A DNA stretch of 8,123 nt from positions 1 to 8,123 of the forward strand of contig JAIVJP010000303.1 in the NCBI GenBank assembly GCA_020199975.1, given 5' to 3'. Position numbers and translations under genes: made by a program. This document shows positions 1-5,328 of the stretch, piece by piece. How positions within the stretch are numbered: the stretch's first letter is position 1; each line of letters begins with the position of its first letter. The notes under the pieces were generated by a model, which did no database searches, was not told where the DNA came from, and saw nothing but the letters and a program-made list of their open reading frames with translations. This stretch comes from Acidobacteriota bacterium (lineage in GTDB: Bacteria > Acidobacteriota > Blastocatellia > Pyrinomonadales > Pyrinomonadaceae).

Positions 1-69
1 ATGTGAGATTGACTTGTCGCCGGGGAGTTGAACTCGCCCGTTTATCCGGCGAGCCGGGGTGATTTTCAT
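1..69 (-). CDS. aroA: 3-phosphoshikimate 1-carboxyvinyltransferase (EPSP synthase), N-terminal fragment
   Basis: Only the first 23 codons are inside the window; the gene runs off the left edge. Reading leftwards from the ATG at 67-69 gives MKITPARRINGRVQLPGDKS followed by ISH. The LPGDKSISH stretch is the hallmark N-terminal motif of EPSP synthases, and the GDKSIS form is typical of Bacillus-type (class II) enzymes rather than the GSKSVS of E. coli. The lysine of the motif (residue 19) corresponds to the substrate-binding lysine near the N-terminus of the family. The enzyme transfers the enolpyruvyl group of PEP to shikimate-3-phosphate in the cytoplasmic shikimate pathway. The start is supported because the reading frame meets a stop 10 codons upstream with no other start codon between. 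A weak AGAGGG-like ribosome site lies about 12 bases upstream of the ATG. The gene is divergent from the RsbW-like gene. Confidence 0.88.
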   Translation of the reverse strand, partial: MKITPARRINGRVQLPGDKSISH

Positions 70-228
70 CGCGCCAATCTTACCCTCTGAATCCTCACCT
101 CATGAAGGCGATACAGCCAGTTATGACATCGTCTCTTAAGTGTGGGGCTAGTATCAGCCATCAGCTCGTGCGGTCGAGGCACCCTCAGATCACTAAAATA
201 TGACCCGCTATCCCTTCTGGCCATTTTC

Positions 229-257
229 TTGACATCCGGGTAGTCAGCGTGTTAAAC
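229..257 (+). promoter_or_regulatory. Candidate sigma70-type promoter for the RsbW/STAS operon
   Basis: A perfect -35 hexamer TTGACA (229-234) is followed after exactly 17 bases by TTAAAC (252-257), which matches the -10 consensus at three of six positions. Transcription would begin near 264 and leave a leader of about 55-80 bases before the kinase gene. The strong -35 and ideal spacing carry the call; the -10 is weak. I found no equally good promoter facing aroA in this 250-bp divergent region. Confidence 0.45.
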
Positions 258-319
258 CCTCGGACTTCTGGGTAGCTTTTTGGTGGTTCCAAAGCACCAA
301 GGTCAGCGTCGAGTGGCTC

Positions 320-766
320 TTGGACAGGCCATGCTTTTCACCAGTGACTGTAGAGACGACAGAACTCAAGTTGCCCAGCCGTATTGAGGCTATCGATGAA
401 GCTGCCACCGCAGTTGCCGGACTCGTTGCCCGCTCGGGAATTGGTGAGGAAGCCGCGTTTGGAATCGATATGGCAGTCCGGGAGGCCCTGGCAAACGCGG
501 TGATTCACGGAAACAAGCTCGACGAAACAAAACTCGTCGGGATCAATGTAAAGAGTTCCCTCGATGCTCTTGAAATCAGCGTGCATGACCAGGGACAAGG
601 GTTCAATCCAGACACCATTTCAGATCCGACCAAAGAAGAAAACATCCTGAAGAGTTCCGGGCGCGGTATTTTTTTTATGCGGAACTTTTTTGACGAAGTC
701 GATTGGTCGATTTCCCCCGAAGGCGGCACTACGGTGCGCATGATCAAGAGACGAGCTAACCGATAA
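320..766 (+). CDS. RsbW-like ATP-binding protein (GHKL serine kinase / anti-sigma factor)
   Basis: A small cytoplasmic protein of the HATPase_c_2 family, to which SpoIIAB and RsbW belong. Family members bind a partner such as a sigma factor and phosphorylate a STAS antagonist on serine. All three ATP-binding boxes are visible: the N-box at residues 55-64 (E..LANAVIHG), the G1 box at 90-94 (DQGQG), and the G2 region at 114-127 (GRGIFFMRNFFDEV). At 148 residues the length is normal for the family. The proposed start is TTG at 320; an in-frame GTG at 344 would remove eight residues and also fits. Neither has a clear Shine-Dalgarno sequence, so the start is uncertain. The next gene, a STAS protein, begins 15 bases after the stop, which makes a kinase-antagonist pair almost certain. 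The identity of the regulated partner is not shown: no sigma factor lies in the window. The family call is firm; the sigma-factor role is inference. Confidence 0.9.
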   Translation: MDRPCFSPVTVETTELKLPSRIEAIDEAATAVAGLVARSGIGEEAAFGIDMAVREALANAVIHGNKLDETKLVGINVKSSLDALEISVHDQGQGFNPDTISDPTKEENILKSSGRGIFFMRNFFDEVDWSISPEGGTTVRMIKRRANR

Positions 767-781
767 AGGAGATCCTGTAAC

Positions 782-1129
782 ATGGCTGAGTTGAATATTG
801 CCGAACGTCAAGCCGGAGATGTGACTGTCCTTGATATGAAGGGAAAGATGACCATAGGCGAAGGCAGCGTTGCTCTCCGAACGGCCGTCCGTCGCATGCT
901 GGAGGAAGGCAAGAAGAAGATCTTGTTGAACCTCGCAGGCGTGGGTTACATCGATTCGAGTGGCATAGGCGAACTGGTTTCCAGCTACACGGCCATCGAA
1001 AAAGATGGTGGCCAATTGAAGCTGCTCAACCTCACCGAAAAACTTCAGGACCTGCTGACTATTACGAAACTACTCACAGTCTTTGACGTATACGAGAGCG
1101 AACCGGAAGCCCTCAACGGATTCAAATAA
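782..1129 (+). CDS. STAS-domain anti-sigma factor antagonist (RsbV/SpoIIAA type), copy 1
   Basis: A single STAS domain of 115 residues, the usual size for a free antagonist. Residues 58-61 read DSSG inside YIDSSGIGEL, the phosphorylation motif of the family; by alignment with B. subtilis SpoIIAA (Ser58) the phosphorylated residue should be Ser59. In known systems the unphosphorylated antagonist binds the RsbW-type kinase and frees its partner, and phosphorylation by the kinase reverses this. A strong ribosome site, AAGGAG (766-771), overlaps the stop codon of the kinase gene and sits ten bases before the ATG, so the two genes are translated from one transcript. The protein is 78/115 identical (hand count) to the next gene. 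The KKKILLNL strand and the C-terminal half (KLLTVFDVY) are fully typical of STAS proteins. The family is certain; the partner is inferred from position. Confidence 0.93.
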   Translation: MAELNIAERQAGDVTVLDMKGKMTIGEGSVALRTAVRRMLEEGKKKILLNLAGVGYIDSSGIGELVSSYTAIEKDGGQLKLLNLTEKLQDLLTITKLLTVFDVYESEPEALNGFK

Positions 1130-1194
1130 GGCGGGGCCGAGATTTGAAGATCCCGGTTTCGAGAGTTAACTGACGGTTAATGGAGATTTGAGTC

Positions 1195-1542
1195 ATGGCA
1201 GAGCTTGAGCTGAAGGAACGACAAGCAGGTGACGTCACCATCCTCGATCTGAATGGGCCCGTGAGAATGGGTGAAGGCAGCATAGCTTTGCGCGATACGA
1301 CGCGCCGGCTGGCCGACGAGGGCAAGAAAAAGGTTTTGCTTAATCTTGGGGGCGTTAAGTACATGGATTCGAGCGGCATCGGCGAACTGATCGCGAACTA
1401 CACAACAATCAGCCGCCAGGGTGGCCAGGTTAAGTTATTGAATCTTACCGATAAGATCCAGGATCTCCTTGTAATCACCAAACTCCTGACCGTGTTCGAC
1501 GCCTACGATAACGAAGCTGAGGCTTTGAATAGCTTTAAATGA
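1195..1542 (+). CDS. STAS-domain anti-sigma factor antagonist (RsbV/SpoIIAA type), copy 2
   Basis: A second 115-residue STAS protein, the same length as its upstream neighbour, aligning to it without gaps at 78 of 115 positions. It keeps DSSG at 58-61, so Ser59 should still be phosphorylatable. Differences cluster at residues 19-25 and 34-41 and around 66-75, while the phosphorylation loop, the KLLNLT strand and the KLLTVFD helix region are conserved. The ATG at 1195 follows a GGAG at 1182-1185 with nine bases between. It lies 65 bases after copy 1, probably in the same operon. This is a tandem gene duplication followed by divergence. It may act as a second, differently tuned antagonist for the same kinase, or serve another kinase elsewhere; the sequence does not decide. 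Further transcription into the DUF2062 gene is possible but the gap there is full of repeats. Confidence 0.92.
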   Translation: MAELELKERQAGDVTILDLNGPVRMGEGSIALRDTTRRLADEGKKKVLLNLGGVKYMDSSGIGELIANYTTISRQGGQVKLLNLTDKIQDLLVITKLLTVFDAYDNEAEALNSFK

Positions 1543-1622
1543 GGGTTTCGGGTTTCGCGTTCCGAGTTTCGGGTTTGTCTGTATCCAACTCGAGACTCTA
1601 GACTCGGAACTCGAGACTTTTT
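1543..1622. repeat. Low-complexity TTTCGGG / CTCGAG intergenic repeat
   Basis: The whole 80-bp gap between the second STAS gene and the DUF2062 gene is repetitive. The left part repeats GGGTTTCG-like units (GGGTTTCGGGTTTCGCGTTC, then GAGTTTCGGGTTT). The right part holds an 11-base direct repeat AACTCGAGACT at 1587-1597 and 1608-1618. In addition GTTCCGAGT (1559-1567) is the exact reverse complement of ACTCGGAAC (1602-1610), so the RNA could form a 9-bp stem with a 34-base loop. From memory, such GGTTTCGGGTTTCG tracts occur often between genes in acidobacterial genomes; this was not searched. The repeat runs right up to the ATG at 1623 and leaves no recognisable ribosome site for that gene. 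Confidence 0.75.
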
Positions 1623-2096
1623 ATGTTTCGCGCCGCCTTTCGCCGTCTGCTCGCTATCGATGATCCACCCAAGCGGACGGCACTTGCTTTTTCAATCGGT
1701 GTTTTCATCGCCTTCTCCCCTTTCCTGGGGCTGCACACTATTGCGGCCACCCTGGTCGCATTCCTGTTCCGCTTCAATAAGATCGCGATCTACGCAGGGA
1801 CTTTTGTCAATAATCCGTTCCTGACCCTCGTGCCGATCATTGTGGCGTCATACGCGCTCGGAGCCTTTGTGCTCGGGCGCCCGCTGAGCATCCCCGCGGA
1901 GGGAATTGAGTTAATAAAGAATCCACACCTATTCAGCGGCGACTACTACCACCAGATGTTCGTTCAAAGTTGGTATCTCGTTAAGCCCTTTGCTCTCGGC
2001 GCAACCCTGCTTTCGGTGATTTGTTCCCTTCTGGCATATCCATTAACATTGTGGCTGTTGCGCAAGCATCGTAAGCGAAGGCAAGAGTCGCATTAG
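1623..2096 (+). CDS. DUF2062 domain-containing membrane protein
   Basis: A 157-residue inner-membrane protein of the DUF2062 family, whose function is unknown; the domain is also found attached to some glycosyltransferases. Visible family signs are the basic N-terminus ending in PPKRTALAFSIGVFIAFSP, then GLHT (36-39), RFNK (50-53) and GTFVNNPF (59-66). There are about four hydrophobic segments: roughly 20-35, 40-60, 66-86 and 125-148. A poorly hydrophobic stretch at about 88-118 separates the last two, and the tail RKHRKRRQESH is strongly basic and probably cytoplasmic. Length is normal for a stand-alone member. The ATG at 1623 gives the expected N-terminus, although no Shine-Dalgarno sequence precedes it because the upstream gap is repetitive. 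A palindrome follows the stop codon 22 bases downstream. Nothing in the window indicates a substrate. Confidence 0.85.
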   Translation: MFRAAFRRLLAIDDPPKRTALAFSIGVFIAFSPFLGLHTIAATLVAFLFRFNKIAIYAGTFVNNPFLTLVPIIVASYALGAFVLGRPLSIPAEGIELIKNPHLFSGDYYHQMFVQSWYLVKPFALGATLLSVICSLLAYPLTLWLLRKHRKRRQESH

Positions 2097-2118
2097 AACT
2101 GTAGACCATCTCTTGCTT

Positions 2119-2194
2119 GTCAGAACGGCGAGCGCGAGCGACGCGGTCTCAACAGGGACCATACCACCCGGTCGCTACCGCTCGCGGTTCTGAC
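2119..2194. repeat. Long imperfect palindrome, REP-like intergenic element
   Basis: The left arm 2119-2142 (GTCAGAACGGCGAGCGCGAGCGAC) pairs with the right arm 2171-2194; 21 of 24 positions are complementary, including an unbroken outer block of eight (GTCAGAAC / GTTCTGAC). The 28-base centre contains a further GGTC...GACC pairing. The G+C-rich stem with GTTCTGAC at the end resembles dispersed REP-type elements. It stands alone in the 124-bp gap between two same-direction genes. No T-run follows the right arm (AGAGCTATTTG), so it is not a classical intrinsic terminator, although the hairpin could shield the 3' end of the DUF2062 mRNA. No second copy was seen in this window. Confidence 0.7.
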
Positions 2195-2232
2195 AGAGCT
2201 ATTTGTGAAGTTGTATTCAATTGTTTTGCTAT

Positions 2233-4092
2233 ATGAAAAAATACTTACCCAAAATTCTTACTGTCGTTATCACTGTTTCCACAATGTCATTGGCGAGCGG
2301 TATTGCCTACTCGCAGGGCACACCAACTCCCACTCCGGCTTCCCGTCCCACGGGTGCACAGCTTCAGCAGCGACCAGCCGCAGGCTTCGATCTGGCTGAT
2401 TATGGTGTGGAGTTTCAGGCTGACCCGAGACTGATCATCATGATGGCTGCGCTCGAAGCCGCCGGCTTCGATCCGATCGCGAAGGGAAGAGAGCCGTCAG
2501 CTTTCCGCACTCAGGTAAGAAAGGACCTCGCGACTGTGGATCCGGATCTTCGCAGCCGGCTGCGTGCCTTTTATGAACGCAACAAACTGCCTGCGCCCGC
2601 TACCGCCGCCGATCAGGCGGCCCGTTATGTTTCCCTCGCGCTGGACCTCGGTCCACCGCCCACTCTGGACGCGCCTGAAAGATCCGATGACCTTCCCGGC
2701 GGGCTTTTGGAAGTGCTCGACTTCGCTCCCCTCGTGCGGGAGTTTTATCGCCGCTCGGGAATAGATGAACGACTCGTTTCTTACACGCGGGCCTACCAGG
2801 CCGAAGGTGACCGCCTGCGACCACCGGCAGCGGAACTGATTCGCTCGCTGCTCACCTATCTGCACACCCGGCCGATCACGACTTCGTCCGAGCGCGTACT
2901 CGTGAAAGCCCCGGCGCGCGGAAAGAAGAAGAACACTGCCAGGACCTACACGATGCGCGAGCATGTGCGGCGATTTTTTATCGTGCCGGATCTTCTGGCA
3001 GCTCCGGGCGCGATTAACTTCCGCGTGATTGGCGATGAGTATTACGCAATCCTTCCCGAAGGAACGGATCCGGTTTCCTCAGAATTGAGGCGGGCATATC
3101 TTCAGTATGTAATTGACCCGCTGATCTTGCGATTCAACCGAGAGATCGCCGGTCGGCGAGATCAAATCAAACAAATCATCAGCGAACGCGAGAAGGCAGG
3201 CGCCACAGTCACACCCGACGTATTTATCGTAGTCTCGCGGTCGCTGGTCGCGGCGGCTGACGCGCGGTTTGAGGAATCAAGGAAACTTGAAGCCCTGACG
3301 CGCGAAGCTCGCGGCAAACTGGACCGGGCTCGGGACGATGCATCGCGAACCACGATAGTCCAGGAAACTCGCGCTGCGACGAGCGCCATTCAGGACGACG
3401 CCGTGGCCAAGCTCGCCGACGACTATGAGCATGGCGCACTGCTCGCTTTCTTTTTTGCCGATCAGTTGAAGGGTATCGAAAGCACCGGCTTTGATATGGC
3501 CAACTTTTTTGTGGACATGATCTCGTCTTTCGATCCGGTTCGCGAGAGTCGGCGCCTCACCGAGAATGCCGAGGCACGTCAGCGCGCGCGGTCAGCCCGA
3601 GAAGCGCGGCTCGCAGCGAGAAAAGCAGAGGCGGAAGCTCCGGTGGTGTATTCCGGGGCCGGGAGCGCAAGGGCCGCTTCGCTCGTCAAAAAGCTTTCGG
3701 AGATCGAAGATATTCTTCGTCTGAAGGACTACCCCAATGTGGAGACGCGTCTGAAAGAGTTGTTGACGGACTATCCCCGCGAGCCGCGCATCTTTTTCGC
3801 GTTGGCCCAAACGGCCAGTCTGGCCGCGGCCGATGCGACGGACGAGAACGTGCAGGCAGAGCGCTTGAATCGTGCGCTGGGAAACTATCGCTTAGGGGTG
3901 CAGGCTGCTTCAGCGGAAACCGACCGTTCTCTCCTCTGCCGTGCTCACGAAGCGATGGGCCGGATTCATTCTTTCATGGACAACGCGAGCGAGGCCGCGA
4001 AAGAGTTTGACGAGGCGATCAAGATTTGCGATGCGCGCGGAACCACTTACAACGACGCGGTCGAAGGTAAGAAGAAGCTGAGCCAGCCGTAG
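2233..4092 (+). CDS. Secreted protein of unknown function with helical middle and C-terminal TPR-like region
   Basis: I do not recognise a characterised family. Starting at the ATG at 2233 gives 619 residues and a classical signal peptide: MKKYLPK, a hydrophobic core to about 24, and likely cleavage after AYS (25-27). A TTG 12 bases earlier would add four residues and spoil the N-terminus. The mature protein begins with a TPTPTP linker (30-35), then a section to about 215 with DYGVEF and VDPDLRSRLR, a basic stretch (ARGKKK, 228-233), and a segment with RRFFIVP (246-252) and GDEYYAILPE (267-276). Residues about 300-470 are very rich in Glu, Arg, Lys and Ala and probably form long helices. Residues about 483-619 look like tetratricopeptide repeats, for example YPREPRIFFALAQ and EAAKEFDEAIKI. 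It should act in the periplasm or at the cell surface, possibly as a scaffold. The membrane J-protein gene starts 39 bases downstream. The gene is real; its function is open. Confidence 0.85.
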   Translation: MKKYLPKILTVVITVSTMSLASGIAYSQGTPTPTPASRPTGAQLQQRPAAGFDLADYGVEFQADPRLIIMMAALEAAGFDPIAKGREPSAFRTQVRKDLATVDPDLRSRLRAFYERNKLPAPATAADQAARYVSLALDLGPPPTLDAPERSDDLPGGLLEVLDFAPLVREFYRRSGIDERLVSYTRAYQAEGDRLRPPAAELIRSLLTYLHTRPITTSSERVLVKAPARGKKKNTARTYTMREHVRRFFIVPDLLAAPGAINFRVIGDEYYAILPEGTDPVSSELRRAYLQYVIDPLILRFNREIAGRRDQIKQIISEREKAGATVTPDVFIVVSRSLVAAADARFEESRKLEALTREARGKLDRARDDASRTTIVQETRAATSAIQDDAVAKLADDYEHGALLAFFFADQLKGIESTGFDMANFFVDMISSFDPVRESRRLTENAEARQRARSAREARLAARKAEAEAPVVYSGAGSARAASLVKKLSEIEDILRLKDYPNVETRLKELLTDYPREPRIFFALAQTASLAAADATDENVQAERLNRALGNYRLGVQAASAETDRSLLCRAHEAMGRIHSFMDNASEAAKEFDEAIKICDARGTTYNDAVEGKKKLSQP

Positions 4093-4131
4093 CAAGGCAC
4101 GGGGGTAAGACGGTAAAAGGGATATCCTGAT

Positions 4132-4683
4132 GTGGAGAGAGATTATTATTCCATTTTGGGCGCGGGGGAAACTGCGTCGCAGGATGAGATCGAACGCCTT
4201 TATAAACGTCTCGCCATGCGGCATCATCCGGATCGCGGCGGCGACGCGGAAGAGATGAAGGCAATCAACGAAGCTTACGGCGTCCTCGGAAATGACGCGA
4301 CGCGATGCGCCTACGACGCGCAACGCCCCCCGCATCGTAAGCCGTTAAGCGCAGCCGCGTCGTCACTCTCTTCGCCTCCGGCACTGCTGGAAAACACCGT
4401 CAGTGGCCGCCTCGCTGGCGCAACGTTTTCCCTGATGGCTGGACTGCTGTTCCTGTTCCTATTGAGGTTCTATTACATCAGATTCCTCTGGCCGCTTTTT
4501 GTCCTCGCTGCTTTTGTGGTGATGGTCGGAGTGCGGAAACTTCACGCGGCGCTGGTTTATGCGCGTGAGGGGGTCGCATCATCCCATCCTATGCGCCGCT
4601 ACGTGTGGATACAGGAAATGGCGTTCTGGTTAATTGTGTGTGTGTGTGTTTACGGCATTTATCTCATGTTGAGAGCGATTTGA
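4132..4683 (+). CDS. Membrane-anchored J-domain (DnaJ-like) protein
   Basis: The N-terminal 65 residues form a J-domain: RDYYSILG (3-10), helix II with YKRLAMRHHPDRGG, the catalytic HPD tripeptide at 32-34 that stimulates DnaK ATPase activity, and helix III with INEAYGVLGND. There is no Gly/Phe region, zinc finger or CTD, so this is a J-only co-chaperone (type III). After a Ser/Pro/Ala linker (about 66-90) come three hydrophobic segments, about 94-111, 118-134 and 163-180, which tether the domain to the inner membrane, most likely with the J-domain in the cytoplasm to recruit DnaK there. The start is GTG at 4132, the only one giving the J-domain frame; the overlapping ATG at 4130 is out of frame. 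AAAAGGGA (4115-4122) serves as ribosome site. The gene follows the secreted TPR-like protein by 39 bases, so co-transcription is likely. The third membrane segment (IVCVCVYG) is encoded partly by a TG dinucleotide run. Confidence 0.9.
   Translation: MERDYYSILGAGETASQDEIERLYKRLAMRHHPDRGGDAEEMKAINEAYGVLGNDATRCAYDAQRPPHRKPLSAAASSLSSPPALLENTVSGRLAGATFSLMAGLLFLFLLRFYYIRFLWPLFVLAAFVVMVGVRKLHAALVYAREGVASSHPMRRYVWIQEMAFWLIVCVCVYGIYLMLRAI
4635..4649 (+). repeat. (TG)7 dinucleotide run inside the J-protein gene
   Basis: Seven TG units and one further T lie inside the coding sequence and encode the alternating VCVCV of the third membrane segment. The tract is short, but any change by one unit would shift the frame in the last dozen codons and alter only the C-terminal end of the protein. 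Confidence 0.8.
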
Positions 4684-4694
4684 AAGACCTGAAC

Positions 4695-4724
4695 TTGACG
4701 GGAATCGTTTACAAGAATCATAAC
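4695..4724 (+). promoter_or_regulatory. Candidate sigma70-type promoter for the cyclotransferase-like gene
   Basis: TTGACG (4695-4700, five of six to consensus) is separated by 18 bases from CATAAC (4719-4724, four of six to TATAAT). It starts 12 bases after the J-protein stop codon and would give a leader of about 100 bases before the TTG start at 4833. It is the best promoter-like match in this 149-bp gap and suggests that the downstream gene is transcribed separately from the J-protein. Confidence 0.45.
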
Positions 4725-4737
4725 TAAAGGGCGAGTC

Positions 4738-4763
4738 CATCTATCGAGGTCATCTATCGAGAG
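4738..4763 (+). repeat. Tandem 13-base repeat in the leader of the cyclotransferase-like gene
   Basis: CATCTATCGAGGT (4738-4750) is followed directly by CATCTATCGAGAG (4751-4763); 11 of 13 positions agree. It lies between the candidate promoter and the start codon, so it would be in the 5' untranslated RNA. It could be a chance slippage duplication or a pair of binding sites; the sequence does not tell which. Confidence 0.6.
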
Positions 4764-4820
4764 ACGGCCACCGATGAGGATTATCGAATTAGTGATTTGC
4801 CTTGTTTCCGCCCGCTTCTG

Positions 4821-4826
4821 AAGGAA
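4821..4826 (+). promoter_or_regulatory. Ribosome binding site that decides the TTG start at 4833
   Basis: AAGGAA lies six bases before the TTG at 4833 and inside the coding sequence that would follow from the TTG at 4797. It is the only Shine-Dalgarno-like sequence near either start and favours the shorter protein. Confidence 0.55.
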
Positions 4827-4832
4827 ATACCA

Positions 4833-5312
4833 TTGACTGAGACACTATCGCGCATTTGGGTCTTCTTCTACGGCACATTTATGCACCCCAGCGTACTGGC
4901 CGAGCACGGAGTAACTACGACTGAAGTCGTCCCGGCGAGGCTCAGCGGTTTCCAGCTATACGTCCGCCTTCGTGTAAACCTCGTCCGTACCGACCGATCA
5001 TATGTTTATGGGACGCTCGTGCCTATTACGCATGAGGACATTGCGAAGCTCTACTCGAACATCGAGGAGTGTTTCGGCCTGAAATACTTTCCCGAACCGG
5101 TACTTGCGGAAGCACTCGACGGCACACTCAGACCGGCTCTCTGCTATATCACGCCGCACATGAGTGAGAGGCCGGCGGATCGAGACTACATAAATCAACT
5201 CGCCGAATGCGTGAGGGCAATGGGCCTGCCGGAATGGTACGCGCTCTACGTGGAATCGTTCGGACCCGAAGAAGCGGAGAAGAGTGGCCATAGGCGCGTA
5301 AAGCCAAACTAG
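4833..5312 (+). CDS. Gamma-glutamylcyclotransferase / AIG2-like fold protein
   Basis: A 159-residue soluble protein of the gamma-glutamylcyclotransferase-like fold. Family members cleave gamma-glutamyl amines or peptides to 5-oxoproline, although many bacterial members have unknown substrates. The substrate-binding loop appears as FFYGTFM (residues 11-17, equivalent to the YGTL-type motif), followed by the ARLSGFQLY strand (35-43) and YVYGTLVPIT (57-66). The family's acidic catalytic residue should be Glu78 or Glu79, in the IEECFGLKYFPEPV segment that replaces the usual EG..Y..V pattern. I chose TTG at 4833 because AAGGAA (4821-4826) precedes it by six bases and the protein then begins just before the first beta-strand. 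The in-frame TTG at 4797 would add 12 residues with no ribosome site. The gene converges on the PDZ gene with a 16-bp gap and no obvious terminator between. The fold call is good; the substrate is unknown. Confidence 0.75.
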   Translation: MTETLSRIWVFFYGTFMHPSVLAEHGVTTTEVVPARLSGFQLYVRLRVNLVRTDRSYVYGTLVPITHEDIAKLYSNIEECFGLKYFPEPVLAEALDGTLRPALCYITPHMSERPADRDYINQLAECVRAMGLPEWYALYVESFGPEEAEKSGHRRVKPN

Positions 5313-5328
5313 CCCGAACATACCGGCG

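Noticed and set aside
17..52. Inverted repeat TCGCCGG...CCGGCGA near the left edge as a regulatory hairpin
   Set aside because: It falls inside the first codons of aroA and is explained by the coding sequence; no T-run or conserved riboswitch feature accompanies it.
620..1015. Open frame of 131 codons on the minus strand across the end of the kinase and the first STAS gene
   Set aside because: It lies opposite two strongly recognised genes, has no family signature and no ribosome site; it is a by-product of their codon use.
1543..1622. CRISPR array or phage attachment site in the repeat tracts
   Set aside because: The repeats are short, imperfect and without regular unique spacers; no cas gene, integrase or tRNA lies nearby.
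2119..2194. Rho-independent terminator after the DUF2062 gene
   Set aside because: The stem is long enough, but the bases after it (AGAGCTATTTGTG) contain no run of T and the loop is 28 bases.
2497..2964. Open frame of 155 codons on the minus strand inside the large secreted-protein gene
   Set aside because: There is no recognisable domain, it is fully contained in a gene with a signal peptide and TPR-like end, and its composition is typical of antisense frames in G+C-rich genes.
4130..4132. ATG at 4130 as start of the J-protein
   Set aside because: It is in a different frame from the J-domain; the GTG at 4132 gives RDYYSILG and the HPD motif in frame.
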